From an uncultured Anaeroplasmataceae bacterium (GTDB lineage: Bacteria; Bacillota_I; Bacilli_A; Acholeplasmatales; Anaeroplasmataceae): a DNA stretch of 35,636 nucleotides. This document shows positions 7,721 to 15,277 of this stretch, piece after piece. The position numbers were made by a program, and so were the translations under genes. How positions within the stretch are numbered: position 1 is the stretch's first letter; the number at the start of each line of letters is the position of its first letter. The DNA is taken from assembly GCA_934229535.1 (NCBI GenBank), contig CAKQDS010000019.1, positions 1-35,636 on the forward strand, written 5' to 3'. A model generated the notes under the pieces. The model worked only from the letters and a program-made list of their open reading frames with translations, ran no database searches and was not told the origin of the DNA.

Positions 7721-8263
7721 TTATTTTCTATTTGTATAAGCTCTTTTACTTTTACGAATTGATTCTTTAAAAGGTACATTATATTCTTCAAGGAAGGAAT
7801 TGAAATCAATTTTTCCTTGTTCAACATAATCAACCTCGTATTCTATTTCATAGTCGATATGTCCATAATATTCAGATCTATCGAAGAAGATGGTTCCATT
7901 TTTATATGGAGTACTTACACGATATGTTGTAAGCTCAGCAATTTTATGTACAAATTTAGGAAATCCTATCATTGATGCATCAAAACCATTTTGTAGCATT
8001 TCCAATGCTTGATCCTTTGTTAAGATAATGTGAGTTTCATCAGCACCAACCTCAGCATGAGATTTTAGGGTTAGCTTAAATTTATCACCCTTTTGACGAA
8101 TTCTTAAAACACTTTTGTTTTTGATGACATCTTCATTATCAGTGTCAAAATAATAATTTGTTTGGGGAAATACGTTATTAGCTAAATCAAAGGCATCAAG
8201 TAGCTCTTCATATTTTTCTTTAGTTATAAACGTTTTAAATTCAATTTCTTTGTTTGTTGTCAT
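7721..8263 (-). CDS. CYTH domain protein (YjbK-like)
   Basis: The 180-residue protein is a single CYTH domain. The diagnostic N-terminal ExExK-like motif is EIEFK, and basic and acidic residues for triphosphate and metal binding follow (SVLRIRQKGDKFKLTLK, then the acidic IDYEIEYEVD strand). CYTH enzymes bind triphosphates with divalent metals in the cytoplasm; members include thiamine triphosphatase, adenylate cyclase and inorganic triphosphatases. Start ATG 8263 has AAGAGGTG six bases upstream; a longer in-frame start would overlap the promoter. It is divergent from the NAD kinase gene. In Bacillus the CYTH gene yjbK lies near an NAD kinase gene, so the neighbourhood is conserved in part. 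The actual substrate is unknown. Confidence 0.85.
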   Translation of the reverse strand: MTTNKEIEFKTFITKEKYEELLDAFDLANNVFPQTNYYFDTDNEDVIKNKSVLRIRQKGDKFKLTLKSHAEVGADETHIILTKDQALEMLQNGFDASMIGFPKFVHKIAELTTYRVSTPYKNGTIFFDRSEYYGHIDYEIEYEVDYVEQGKIDFNSFLEEYNVPFKESIRKSKRAYTNRK

Positions 8264-8296
8264 TTTTACACCTCTTGCTAAAAATAGCACAATAAT

Positions 8297-8325
8297 ATTA
8301 TGATATAAATGTGGAAAAAAATCAA
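8297..8325 (-). promoter_or_regulatory. Promoter of the CYTH gene
   Basis: Minus strand -35 TTGATT (8325-8320), 17-base spacer, -10 CATAAT (8302-8297). It overlaps the NAD kinase promoter on the other strand, so the two genes may compete for polymerase. Confidence 0.55.
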
Positions 8326-8340
8326 GCCTTTTGTTATAAT
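8312..8340 (+). promoter_or_regulatory. Promoter of the NAD kinase gene
   Basis: Consensus -10 TATAAT (8335-8340) with a weak -35 TGGAAA (8312-8317) at 17-base spacing. It lies inside the extension that an ATG at 8309 would give, which argues against that start. Confidence 0.55.
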
Positions 8341-8362
8341 TGTAGGGAAGGAAGTGATTATT

Positions 8363-9142
8363 TTGTTAAGATATTGTATTCTAACTAAGAATGATACTAA
8401 GGCTTTAGAAATAAAGGAAGTATTAATTAAAAGAATAACACTTGAATATGACGAAAAAAAGCCGGACTATATTATTACTATCGGTGGTGATGGGACAATT
8501 TTAGGGGCAATTCAAAATTATATTTATGAAAATCCTGAGGTAATTATTTTTGGACTTCATTTAGGACATTTAGGCTTTTTCACTAATTATATGATTGAAG
8601 AAATAGATGATTTAGTCTCTAACATAAACAATCGAAATTTTAAAATTGAACATGCACCATTATTAAGCTTTTATATTGATTCTAAATTTTGTGGCTATGC
8701 TTTAAATGAAGTTAGTATTTTGTGTCCAACAAGAACGCTTAAGCTTGATGTTTATATTGATAATGAAAAGCTTGAAACCTATCGAGGAACTGGATTATGT
8801 ATATCAACATCGTATGGCTCTACAGCATATAATAAAAGTCTTCATGGTAGTGTTGTAGATAATAGCCTTAATGTGTTACAGATAACAGAAATTGCAGGAA
8901 TAAATTCCAATGCTTATCGTACACTAACATCATCATTATTACTTGCTGCTGACAAAACTATTTGTTTGAAGACGGTTGAGGAAGGTAAAATTACTATTAC
9001 CTATGATAATAAGGTTATTGAGGAAAATGAATTTACTACTTTTATCTGTAGGCTTGAAAATCATTTTATCAATTTTGCTTATAACAAGCATCAAAGCTTT
9101 TTAAAGAGAATAACAAGAACATTTATCGATGAAAAAAAGTAG
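8363..9142 (+). CDS. nadK: NAD kinase
   Basis: This cytoplasmic enzyme phosphorylates NAD to NADP with ATP. The family motif GGDGT is at residues 41-45, followed by the NE motif (ALNEVSIL) and the glycine-rich STSYGSTAYNKSLHG segment used in nucleotide binding. The start is TTG 8363, with GGAAGGAAG ending about eight bases upstream; a GTG at 8354 overlaps that site and an ATG at 8309 precedes the TATAAT box, so both are less likely. The resulting 259 residues match the usual length for Bacillota NAD kinases. It is divergent from the CYTH gene and convergent with clpP, with a shared terminator. Confidence 0.95.
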   Translation: MLRYCILTKNDTKALEIKEVLIKRITLEYDEKKPDYIITIGGDGTILGAIQNYIYENPEVIIFGLHLGHLGFFTNYMIEEIDDLVSNINNRNFKIEHAPLLSFYIDSKFCGYALNEVSILCPTRTLKLDVYIDNEKLETYRGTGLCISTSYGSTAYNKSLHGSVVDNSLNVLQITEIAGINSNAYRTLTSSLLLAADKTICLKTVEEGKITITYDNKVIEENEFTTFICRLENHFINFAYNKHQSFLKRITRTFIDEKK

Positions 9143-9157
9143 AATTAGATCTACTTT
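9136..9157. terminator. Bidirectional terminator between nadK and clpP
   Basis: Perfect 8-bp stem AAAGTAGA (9136-9143) and TCTACTTT (9150-9157). Both stop codons lie within the stem. A run of A upstream and T downstream serve the two directions. Confidence 0.75.
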
Positions 9158-9717
9158 AAAATTTCATCGATTAATTTATATTCAAGAGCTTGTGTGGCTG
9201 TCATAAAATTATCTCTTTCACAAGCATTGGTAATTTCAGTGACAGATTTATGACAAAGTGTGGCGAGAATTTCATTCATTTGCTCTTTAATTCTTAATAA
9301 TCTTTTAGAGTGAATTGCAACATCACTAACCTGACCGCTAAAGCCACCAAGAGGCTGGTGAATCATTATCTCACTATGTAAAAGTGCATATCTTTTAGCA
9401 CCAGCAGCTAAGATAAATGAAGCCATTGAGGCTGCAATGCCAATACAAATTGTATTTACATTTGACTTTATGTAATTCATAGTATCAAATATTGCCATAC
9501 CAGCTGTAATTGATCCTCCCGGAGAAGAAATATAAATATAGATATCTTCATGGGAAATACTATCAAGATATAACAATTCAGAAACAATGATACTACTTAA
9601 ATGATCATCAATTTCACCTGTAAGAATGATAATTCTATCTTGTAAAAGTCTTGAATAGATATCAAAGGCTCTTTCTTGATTCTCACTTTTTTCTAACACA
9701 TATGGAATATAATTCAT
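9151..9717 (-). CDS. clpP: ATP-dependent Clp protease proteolytic subunit
   Basis: The 188-residue serine peptidase forms the barrel-shaped ClpP protease core in the cytoplasm and degrades proteins delivered by Clp ATPases. Ser97 (IAASMAS), His120 (MIHQPLGG) and Asp169 (ERDNFM) form the catalytic triad. The oxyanion-hole region SSPGGSITAG is intact. Length is close to the usual 190-200, with a two-residue deletion in the segment before the active His. The start has AGGA eight bases upstream (AAAGGTAGGA). It is a monocistronic gene divergent from gap. No CIRCE or CtsR box was found upstream; a catabolite-type site lies there instead. Confidence 0.96.
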   Translation of the reverse strand: MNYIPYVLEKSENQERAFDIYSRLLQDRIIILTGEIDDHLSSIIVSELLYLDSISHEDIYIYISSPGGSITAGMAIFDTMNYIKSNVNTICIGIAASMASFILAAGAKRYALLHSEIMIHQPLGGFSGQVSDVAIHSKRLLRIKEQMNEILATLCHKSVTEITNACERDNFMTATQALEYKLIDEILK

Positions 9718-9743
9718 TTGTTTTTCCTACCTTTCATTCCAAT

Positions 9744-9764
9744 ATTATACTGGAAACGTTTACA
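9744..9764 (-). promoter_or_regulatory. clpP -10 box with catabolite-responsive element (cre)-like site
   Basis: The minus-strand -10 TATAAT is at 9749-9744; no good -35 at normal spacing is visible. Directly upstream, 9751-9764 reads TGGAAACGTTTACA, which matches the CcpA consensus TGWAANCGNTNWCA at 13 of 14 positions on either strand. It lies between divergent clpP and gap. Confidence 0.5.
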
Positions 9765-9798
9765 TTATTTTGTCATTATTTGTTGAGCGGAAAAAATG

Positions 9799-9826
9799 TT
9801 GAAATTATATGTAGTTGTGGTACAAT
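9799..9826 (+). promoter_or_regulatory. gap promoter
   Basis: -35 TTGAAA (9799-9804), 16-base spacer, -10 TACAAT (9821-9826). The start point near 9833 rules out the upstream in-frame ATG at 9831. Confidence 0.7.
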
Positions 9827-9869
9827 ATAAATGAAGAAATTCAAAACATTTTTTAGGAGGAATTATAAT

Positions 9870-10901
9870 ATGGCTATTAAAGTAGCAATTAATGGTTTTG
9901 GACGTATTGGCCGTTTAGCATTTAGACAAATGTTTGGTGCTGAAGGTTATGAAATCGTTGCAATTAACGATTTAACTGATCCATCTATGTTAGCAAATCT
10001 TTTAAAGTATGATACAGCTCAAGGTGGATATTGTGGACGTATTGGTGAAAACTTACACACAGTTGAAGCTGGTGAAGGCTCAATTACTGTAGATGGAAAG
10101 AAGATTACTATTTATGCTGAAAAGGATGCAGTTAATCTTCCTTGGGGACAACTTGGTGTAGATGTAGTACTTGAATGTACTGGTTTTTATACTTCTAAGG
10201 AGAAGGCTTCTGCTCATATTACAGCAGGTGCAAAGAAGGTTGTTATTTCAGCTCCAGCTGGAAAGGATCTTCCAACAGTAGTTTATGGTGTTAACCAAAA
10301 TGTATTAACTACAGAGGATACAGTTATTTCTGCAGCTTCTTGTACTACAAACTGCTTAGCTCCTATGGCTAAGGCATTAAACGATTATGCTCCTATTCAA
10401 TCAGGAATTATGAGCACAATTCATGCTTATACTGGAGATCAAATGATTCTTGACGGACCACATAGAAAAGGCGATAAGCGTAGAGCACGTGCTGGTGCAG
10501 CTAATATCGTTCCAAATTCAACTGGTGCAGCTAAGGCAATCGGTCTTGTTATTCCAGAATTAAATGGTAAGTTAATTGGTTCAGCTCAACGTGTTCCAGT
10601 TCCTACAGGATCAACTACAATTTTAACTGCAGTTGTTAAGAAGGACAATGTTACAGTTGAAGAAGTAAATGCTGCAATGAAGGCTGAGGCTTCTGAGTCA
10701 TTTGGTTATAACGAGGATCCAATCGTATCTTCTGATGTTATCGGTATGCGTTTTGGTTCATTATTTGATGCAACTCAAACTATGGTAAGTAAGATTGCTG
10801 ATGGTTTATTCCAAGTTCAAGTTGTTTCTTGGTATGATAATGAAAATTCATATACTAGCCAAATGGTTAGAACAATCAAATATTTTGCTGAATTAAAGTA
10901 A
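9870..10901 (+). CDS. gap: Glyceraldehyde-3-phosphate dehydrogenase, type I
   Basis: The cytoplasmic glycolytic enzyme converts glyceraldehyde-3-phosphate to 1,3-bisphosphoglycerate with NAD and phosphate. The protein has 343 residues. The Rossmann motif INGFGRIGR is at 7-15, Asp34 (AINDLTD) favours NAD, the active-site Cys158 is in SCTTNCLAP, and the C-terminal WYDNE motif is present. The start ATG 9870 has AGGAGG nine bases upstream. Its Lys codons are mostly AAG, the pattern expected here for a highly expressed gene. A cre-like site about 75 bases upstream of the start point suggests catabolite control, which is inference. A terminator follows, then the mscS gene. Confidence 0.98.
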   Translation: MAIKVAINGFGRIGRLAFRQMFGAEGYEIVAINDLTDPSMLANLLKYDTAQGGYCGRIGENLHTVEAGEGSITVDGKKITIYAEKDAVNLPWGQLGVDVVLECTGFYTSKEKASAHITAGAKKVVISAPAGKDLPTVVYGVNQNVLTTEDTVISAASCTTNCLAPMAKALNDYAPIQSGIMSTIHAYTGDQMILDGPHRKGDKRRARAGAANIVPNSTGAAKAIGLVIPELNGKLIGSAQRVPVPTGSTTILTAVVKKDNVTVEEVNAAMKAEASESFGYNEDPIVSSDVIGMRFGSLFDATQTMVSKIADGLFQVQVVSWYDNENSYTSQMVRTIKYFAELK

Positions 10902-10914
10902 GATAAATAAATTT

Positions 10915-10948
10915 AAAGCTAGGGATTTATCTCTAGCTTTTATTTTTT
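10915..10948 (+). terminator. gap terminator
   Basis: Perfect 8-bp stem AAAGCTAG (10915-10922) and CTAGCTTT (10933-10940), 10-base loop, T-rich tail TATTTTTTAT. Only 17 bases separate it from the next gene, so mscS may depend on read-through. Confidence 0.9.
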
Positions 10949-10965
10949 ATAGAAAGGATAATAAG

Positions 10966-11835
10966 ATGTTTTTAGTAGAAGATGCAACAACACCAGTAGA
11001 AACAACAGATAAATTTCATGAGATTTTATGGGATATAGTAAACTGGTTATCTACAAGTGGAGTTAAATTATTAATTGGATTAATTGTCTTATTTATTGGC
11101 TGTAAAATCGTTAATCTTATTGCTAAGAGTATAAGAAAGACAATGATTAAAAGAAATGTCGATAAAACTATTACTCAAGTAACTCATTCTGTTCTTAGAA
11201 AAGGATTAAAGATTATTTTATTTGTATGCTTTTTAGGATATGTAGGAATTGATACAGCCGCCTTCGCTTCATTATTTGCTGCTGTAGGTGTTGGAATAAG
11301 CTTAGCAATGCAAGGAGCTTTATCTAACTTTGCTGGTGGACTTGTTATTTTAGTTACAAGACCATTTAAGTTAGGCGATTTTGTTGAAGCTCAAGGTGTT
11401 TCTGGTACAGTTGAAGATATTGAAATGTTTTATACTTATTTTAAAACTCCTGATAATAAGGTTATAATGATTCCTAATGGTACTTTAGCCAATGGTACAA
11501 TTATAAATTATTCATTAAAGGATACTAGAAGAGTTGATTTATTATTCAGTGTTTCATATGATGTTGATTTTAATAAAGCCAAAGAGGTTATAAGAAATGT
11601 TGCTTTAGCTAATGATAAGGTATTACAAAGCCCTGAACCTTTTATTAGGGTAAAAGAACAAGCTGATTCTTCAATAAATATTACTTGCCGTTTATGGAGT
11701 AAAAATGAAGATTATTGGGATGTCTATTTCTATATGATGGAAGAGGTTAAGCTTGCCTTTGATCGTGAGCATATTGATGTTCCTTATCCACAATTAGATA
11801 TTCATGTTAAGGATTTCAATAATAATACAAAATAA
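10966..11835 (+). CDS. mscS: Small-conductance mechanosensitive channel (MscS family)
   Basis: The 289-residue channel opens under membrane tension and releases solutes during osmotic downshock. Transmembrane segments are visible at about 34-54 (KLLIGLIVLFIGC) and 84-100, and the pore helix follows (FASLFAAVGVGISLAMQGAL), with the FAGGLVILVTRPFKLGDFVE segment leading into the cytoplasmic beta domain, which carries MIPNGTLANGTIINYS. Length fits the minimal three-helix MscS type. AAAGGA lies upstream of the ATG. No promoter of its own is obvious between the gap terminator and the start. Confidence 0.93.
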   Translation: MFLVEDATTPVETTDKFHEILWDIVNWLSTSGVKLLIGLIVLFIGCKIVNLIAKSIRKTMIKRNVDKTITQVTHSVLRKGLKIILFVCFLGYVGIDTAAFASLFAAVGVGISLAMQGALSNFAGGLVILVTRPFKLGDFVEAQGVSGTVEDIEMFYTYFKTPDNKVIMIPNGTLANGTIINYSLKDTRRVDLLFSVSYDVDFNKAKEVIRNVALANDKVLQSPEPFIRVKEQADSSINITCRLWSKNEDYWDVYFYMMEEVKLAFDREHIDVPYPQLDIHVKDFNNNTK

Positions 11836-11837
11836 TC

Positions 11838-11872
11838 AAAAGAGATCACTATTTACTAGTGACCTCTTTTTT
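11838..11872. terminator. Bidirectional terminator between mscS and the MATE gene
   Basis: Stem TCACTA (11846-11851) and TAGTGA (11857-11862), one A/C mismatch, then AAAGAG with CTCTTT; T run on the plus strand, and TTTTGATTATTTTG on the minus strand. Confidence 0.8.
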
Positions 11873-13177
11873 AAAATAAAATATTTTGAATAAAATAATT
11901 GAAACAACAAATGCTAAAATTTCTGTTACAAAAAACGAACTCCATACACCATTCTCATCAAAGAAAATTGATAATAAATAAGCAATAAAAATAATAGCGA
12001 TATAACGGATAAGAGAAATAATAAGTGAAGGAACTCCTTTGCTTATTCCTTCAAAAAAGCCACTAATTACTACCGAAAAGGCCGAAATTATAAATCCGAT
12101 AGAAATAATTCTTATTGCCCTTGCACCCATTTTAATTGTTTCCCCGTTTGTTGTAAATAAGCTAATTAATTTATCAGGGATACAGGCAAATAATATTGTT
12201 CCTAAGCTCATAACAATTATGCTTAAAATAAGGGTTATTTTGAATATTTTATTAACTCTATCCTTACATTTTGCTCCATAATTATAGCCAAGTAAGGGTC
12301 TGATACCCTGGACAATACCACTTATTATGAAATATAAGAAGGTTTGGAGCTTATAATAAACACCTAAAATCAAAACATTTACATCGTTATAGCTAGCAAG
12401 AACTTTGTTTAAGGCTATTATCATAAATGATGGTAGGGCAAGATTTAATGATGCAGGAATACCTATTGTATATAATTTTTTAATACTGTGATCCTTTTCT
12501 TCCTCAGAAAAAGTGATTTTTAGAGGTAATTTTACCTTAAGATAAACAATAATATAGGTGATAAGACCTACAAGTAGCCCTATGCCAGTAGCAATTGCTG
12601 CTCCCTTTATTCCTAGGCCTAAATTTGTAATGAAAATTGGATCTAGGATGATATTAACTACGGCACCTATTGCCATACAAACCATTGTTGTCTTCATCTT
12701 ACCAATTGCCTGTAATATTTTTTCTAGGGCCATACTTACTGTAATTATTGGGGCAAATAATACAACAATATAAAAATAGTCTAGGCCGTATTTAATTATT
12801 TCTTCATTTTTGGTAAAGGCCATTATAAATGGCTTTGCAATTATAAAGCAAATAATACTTAAAATAATACCATGAACTATGCTTAAAATAACTCCTATAG
12901 TAGCTGAATAGCTAGCATTTTTATCTTTCTTAGCTCCAAGATAATAGGAAACAACAGCATTTATACCTACGCCAAAGCCAATTCCGAAGGCATTTGCTAA
13001 ATATTGAATAGGGAATATTAAAGAAATTGCAGTCATAGCATTTTCACTTACCTTAGCTACAAAATAGCTATCAACTATATTGTATAGTGCATTGATGACC
13101 ATTGAAATAACCATAGGAAGTGACATTTTGAAAATTAATTTTGGTATTGAATCGTTTTTCATATATTCTTGATTCAT
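11849..13177 (-). CDS. MATE family efflux transporter
   Basis: The 442-residue membrane protein has twelve hydrophobic segments in two homologous halves, starting with the typical PKLIFKMSLPMVISM and a YNIVDSYFVA loop. MATE proteins export cationic drugs and metabolites, or in some cases lipids, using a Na+ or H+ gradient. The ribosome binding site is AAGGAGG five to seven bases before ATG 13177. The gene lies downstream of an MFS gene on the same strand but has its own consensus promoter, a leader ORF and a terminator in the leader, so it is probably induced by attenuation control. The cargo is not predictable from the sequence. Confidence 0.92.
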   Translation of the reverse strand: MNQEYMKNDSIPKLIFKMSLPMVISMVINALYNIVDSYFVAKVSENAMTAISLIFPIQYLANAFGIGFGVGINAVVSYYLGAKKDKNASYSATIGVILSIVHGIILSIICFIIAKPFIMAFTKNEEIIKYGLDYFYIVVLFAPIITVSMALEKILQAIGKMKTTMVCMAIGAVVNIILDPIFITNLGLGIKGAAIATGIGLLVGLITYIIVYLKVKLPLKITFSEEEKDHSIKKLYTIGIPASLNLALPSFMIIALNKVLASYNDVNVLILGVYYKLQTFLYFIISGIVQGIRPLLGYNYGAKCKDRVNKIFKITLILSIIVMSLGTILFACIPDKLISLFTTNGETIKMGARAIRIISIGFIISAFSVVISGFFEGISKGVPSLIISLIRYIAIIFIAYLLSIFFDENGVWSSFFVTEILAFVVSIILFKIFYFKKEVTSK

Positions 13178-13189
13178 ATTTTTCCTCCT

Positions 13190-13264
13190 TTATATTTCGG
13201 GCAAAAAAAAACACAGCCCGAGGGTTGTGTGGCGAAAAGGGAAATATTCCGGAAAAATCCACAT
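13190..13264 (-). CDS. Leader peptide of the MATE gene, 24 codons
   Basis: The minus-strand ATG at 13264 reads MWIFPEYFPF, then RHTTLGLCFFLPEI, and TAA at 13192-13190, ending against the AAGGAGG of the MATE gene. The ORF spans the whole attenuator hairpin; FFL is encoded by its T run. The promoter 7-13 bases upstream would give an mRNA with only about six bases before the ATG, so translation would be nearly leaderless; no Shine-Dalgarno is visible. The layout resembles leader peptides that control resistance genes such as the one ahead of tet(M), by analogy only. Existence of the peptide is unproven. Confidence 0.45.
   Translation of the reverse strand: MWIFPEYFPFRHTTLGLCFFLPEI
13202..13230 (-). 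terminator. Attenuator-type terminator in the MATE leader
   Basis: Minus strand: ACACAACCC (13230-13222) pairs with GGGCTGTGT (13219-13211) with one G-T pair, followed by nine T (13211-13203). After the T run comes GCCCGA (13202-13197), which can pair perfectly with TCGGGC (13221-13216) in the hairpin, giving an alternative fold. It may also end the upstream MFS transcript. Confidence 0.75.
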
Positions 13265-13276
13265 AAGTTTTCGACT

Positions 13277-13305
13277 AATTCTAACAAAATAATTAGACGT
13301 TGTCA
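13277..13305 (-). promoter_or_regulatory. Promoter of the MATE leader and gene
   Basis: Minus strand TTGACA, 17-base spacer, TAGAAT: nearly consensus. It overlaps the last codons of the upstream MFS gene. The start point should fall about six bases before the leader ATG. Confidence 0.65.
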
Positions 13306-14468
13306 ATAGATATTTCCTTTTTGTGTCTATTGATTATTAACAAATAGCATAAATATAGTATGGTAGCAGAGGCACAAATAATACCAATAATTAAATAGGT
13401 GAAATTATAGCCAATTATTTCGATTACTCTACCAAAGATATTACTTGCAATAAAGGAAAATATAGAAGTAAAGATTGCTAGAATAAAAATTGCAGCAGTA
13501 ATATTTTTTAGGCCAACTAGTTTAATTAGGTATTTAATATGAATTGCTAATACACAACCCCAACTTATTCCTCTTAAAAAAACAATGGCAATAATTAAAA
13601 ATATGGGTAGCTTAAAGCCTAATAAGAAAGAACGAAGAAAATACACAGCTCCAGCAAAAATCAAAAATTTAGCTTCATGTCCTTCGTATTTGATTTTTGA
13701 CATAATAAACATTGTTATCACTTCAAATAAAATAATTATTCCTCCTACAATACCATATGTAGAGGTAGATAATCCACATTCCTTTGTTAAAAATAGGCTC
13801 ATAAAATTATCACCTTGAACAGAAATAGTAACAGTAAATAGATAAAATAGAGCATAAAGATAAAAATTTTTGTTTTTTAAAATAGCTTTGTAGTCTTTTT
13901 TAGTATTTTCTTTGTTTTCTAAAACAGGAATTGGATTTAAAAAATGAATAATAATTGAACATAAAATAAAAATAATAGCAGCTATGATTATTGTGATTTT
14001 ATAGTCGAAGCTTTCAATAAAAAAACCCCCTAGTATAGTTCCAAAAACATAAGCTAACGAGCCCATTATTCTTATTTTGGCATAAGGGATGTTATTTTGT
14101 TCAACATATGTTGAAGCAAAGCCGTCCATTAAAGTATAAAAGGGAGAACCGACAATGGCGATTAGGCAGGTAATTATACATATAAGCTCTAATCTATCAA
14201 GAGGAATAAATATTAAGAAAAAGATTCCCTCAATTATTGTTATCCATTTCATTATTTTTTTGTTAGAATTTACGTCCTTTGCTAAATGGTTCCAAAAGGG
14301 ATTACAAATTATGCCAGTGATTGGAGTTATTGATGCCACCATTCCGATATTTCCTTCACTTAATCCCTTGTATGATAAAAAAATTTGAAAAAATGAATAA
14401 AAAAGAGCATCTCCAAAATAACGGATAAAATATAATATTTTTAAAATCGCAAATTCTTTGGTCTTCAT
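13293..14468 (-). CDS. MFS transporter (MFS_1-like)
   Basis: The 391-residue protein has about twelve transmembrane segments and the N-terminal YFIRYFGDALFYSFFQIFL followed by SEGNIGMVASITPITG, typical of the MFS_1-like group that includes sugar and nucleoside permeases. It sits in the cytoplasmic membrane and would carry a small solute by symport or antiport. AAGGAG lies six bases before ATG 14468, and a promoter with TTGAAC and TATTAT precedes it. The MATE gene follows on the same strand, controlled separately. Substrate unknown; sequence of the central loop (NPIPVLENKENTKKDY) offers no clue. Confidence 0.88.
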   Translation of the reverse strand: MKTKEFAILKILYFIRYFGDALFYSFFQIFLSYKGLSEGNIGMVASITPITGIICNPFWNHLAKDVNSNKKIMKWITIIEGIFFLIFIPLDRLELICIITCLIAIVGSPFYTLMDGFASTYVEQNNIPYAKIRIMGSLAYVFGTILGGFFIESFDYKITIIIAAIIFILCSIIIHFLNPIPVLENKENTKKDYKAILKNKNFYLYALFYLFTVTISVQGDNFMSLFLTKECGLSTSTYGIVGGIIILFEVITMFIMSKIKYEGHEAKFLIFAGAVYFLRSFLLGFKLPIFLIIAIVFLRGISWGCVLAIHIKYLIKLVGLKNITAAIFILAIFTSIFSFIASNIFGRVIEIIGYNFTYLIIGIICASATILYLCYLLIINRHKKEISIDNV

Positions 14469-14494
14469 AGTTTACTCCTTAAAAAATTAATACT

Positions 14495-14523
14495 ATAATA
14501 GCGCATTTTTAAAGATTGTTCAA
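14495..14523 (-). promoter_or_regulatory. Promoter of the MFS gene
   Basis: Minus strand -35 TTGAAC (14523-14518), 17-base spacer, -10 TATTAT (14500-14495). Confidence 0.6.
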
Positions 14524-14531
14524 GAAAAAAG

Positions 14532-14560
14532 TTGCAGCATTTAATTAATCTTTGTATAAT
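14532..14560 (+). promoter_or_regulatory. ung promoter
   Basis: -35 TTGCAG (14532-14537), 17-base spacer, -10 TATAAT (14555-14560), 24 bases before the ung start. It is back to back with the MFS promoter. Confidence 0.7.
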
Positions 14561-14583
14561 TAATATAATGTGAGGTAATAATT

Positions 14584-15249
14584 ATGGATTTTAAGGAATA
14601 TATAGATGAAGAATCAAAAAAGGATTATTATCAAAAGCTTAAGGCCTTTGTTAATAATGAATATGAATGTCATATTTGTTATCCTGAATATAAAAGAATT
14701 TTCCATGCAATTAGTGTTACTCCTCTTGATAAGGTTAAGGTTGTAATTTTAGGTCAGGATCCTTATCATGGACCTAATCAAGCTCATGGCTTAGCTTTTA
14801 GTGTTTTATGTGATAAGCTACCACCTTCTTTAAAAAATATTTATAAAGAGATGTCAAGTGACTTAAATGTATGTGTTAATCAGGATGGTAATTTGGAGTA
14901 TTTAGCTAAGCAGGGCGTATTATTATTAAATACAATTTTAACAGTTAGAGCTGGTATGCCTCTTTCTCATAAAAATCAGGGATGGGAAATATTTACTGAT
15001 GGTATAATTAAATTGTTAAATGAGCAGGATAGACCAATTGTATTTATATTATGGGGAGCAAATGCTATTAGTAAAAAAAGATTTCTAAATAATCCAAAGC
15101 ATTTAGTATTAACTTCAGTTCATCCTTCACCATTATCAGCATATGGTGGTTTTTTTGGAAGTAAACCATTTTCAAAGACAAATGATTTTTTGATTAAAAA
15201 CAATGTTGAGCCAATAAAATGGATAAAAAATAGTAGCAATAGCTTATAA
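14584..15249 (+). CDS. ung: Uracil-DNA glycosylase
   Basis: The family 1 enzyme removes uracil from DNA as the first step of base excision repair. In 221 residues it has the water-activating loop GQDPYHG (57-63, catalytic Asp59), the LPPSLKNI segment, and the DNA-intercalation loop HPSPLSAYGG (His180). Length matches the family. GTGAGG lies about eight bases upstream of ATG. The LysM gene follows after 28 bases and is probably in the same transcript. Confidence 0.97.
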   Translation: MDFKEYIDEESKKDYYQKLKAFVNNEYECHICYPEYKRIFHAISVTPLDKVKVVILGQDPYHGPNQAHGLAFSVLCDKLPPSLKNIYKEMSSDLNVCVNQDGNLEYLAKQGVLLLNTILTVRAGMPLSHKNQGWEIFTDGIIKLLNEQDRPIVFILWGANAISKKRFLNNPKHLVLTSVHPSPLSAYGGFFGSKPFSKTNDFLIKNNVEPIKWIKNSSNSL

Positions 15250-15277
15250 AACGCATAATATATTATGGGTGGTAATT

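Noticed and set aside
8309..8362. Longer NAD kinase start at ATG 8309
   Set aside because: A TATAAT box at 8335-8340 and the ribosome binding site lie within this stretch; the resulting residues do not resemble the family.
13071..13262. 63-codon minus-strand open frame over the MATE start
   Set aside because: It begins with GTG two bases inside the leader ORF in another frame and runs into the MATE gene out of frame. The ATG-started 24-codon frame at 13264-13190 fits the regulatory layout better.
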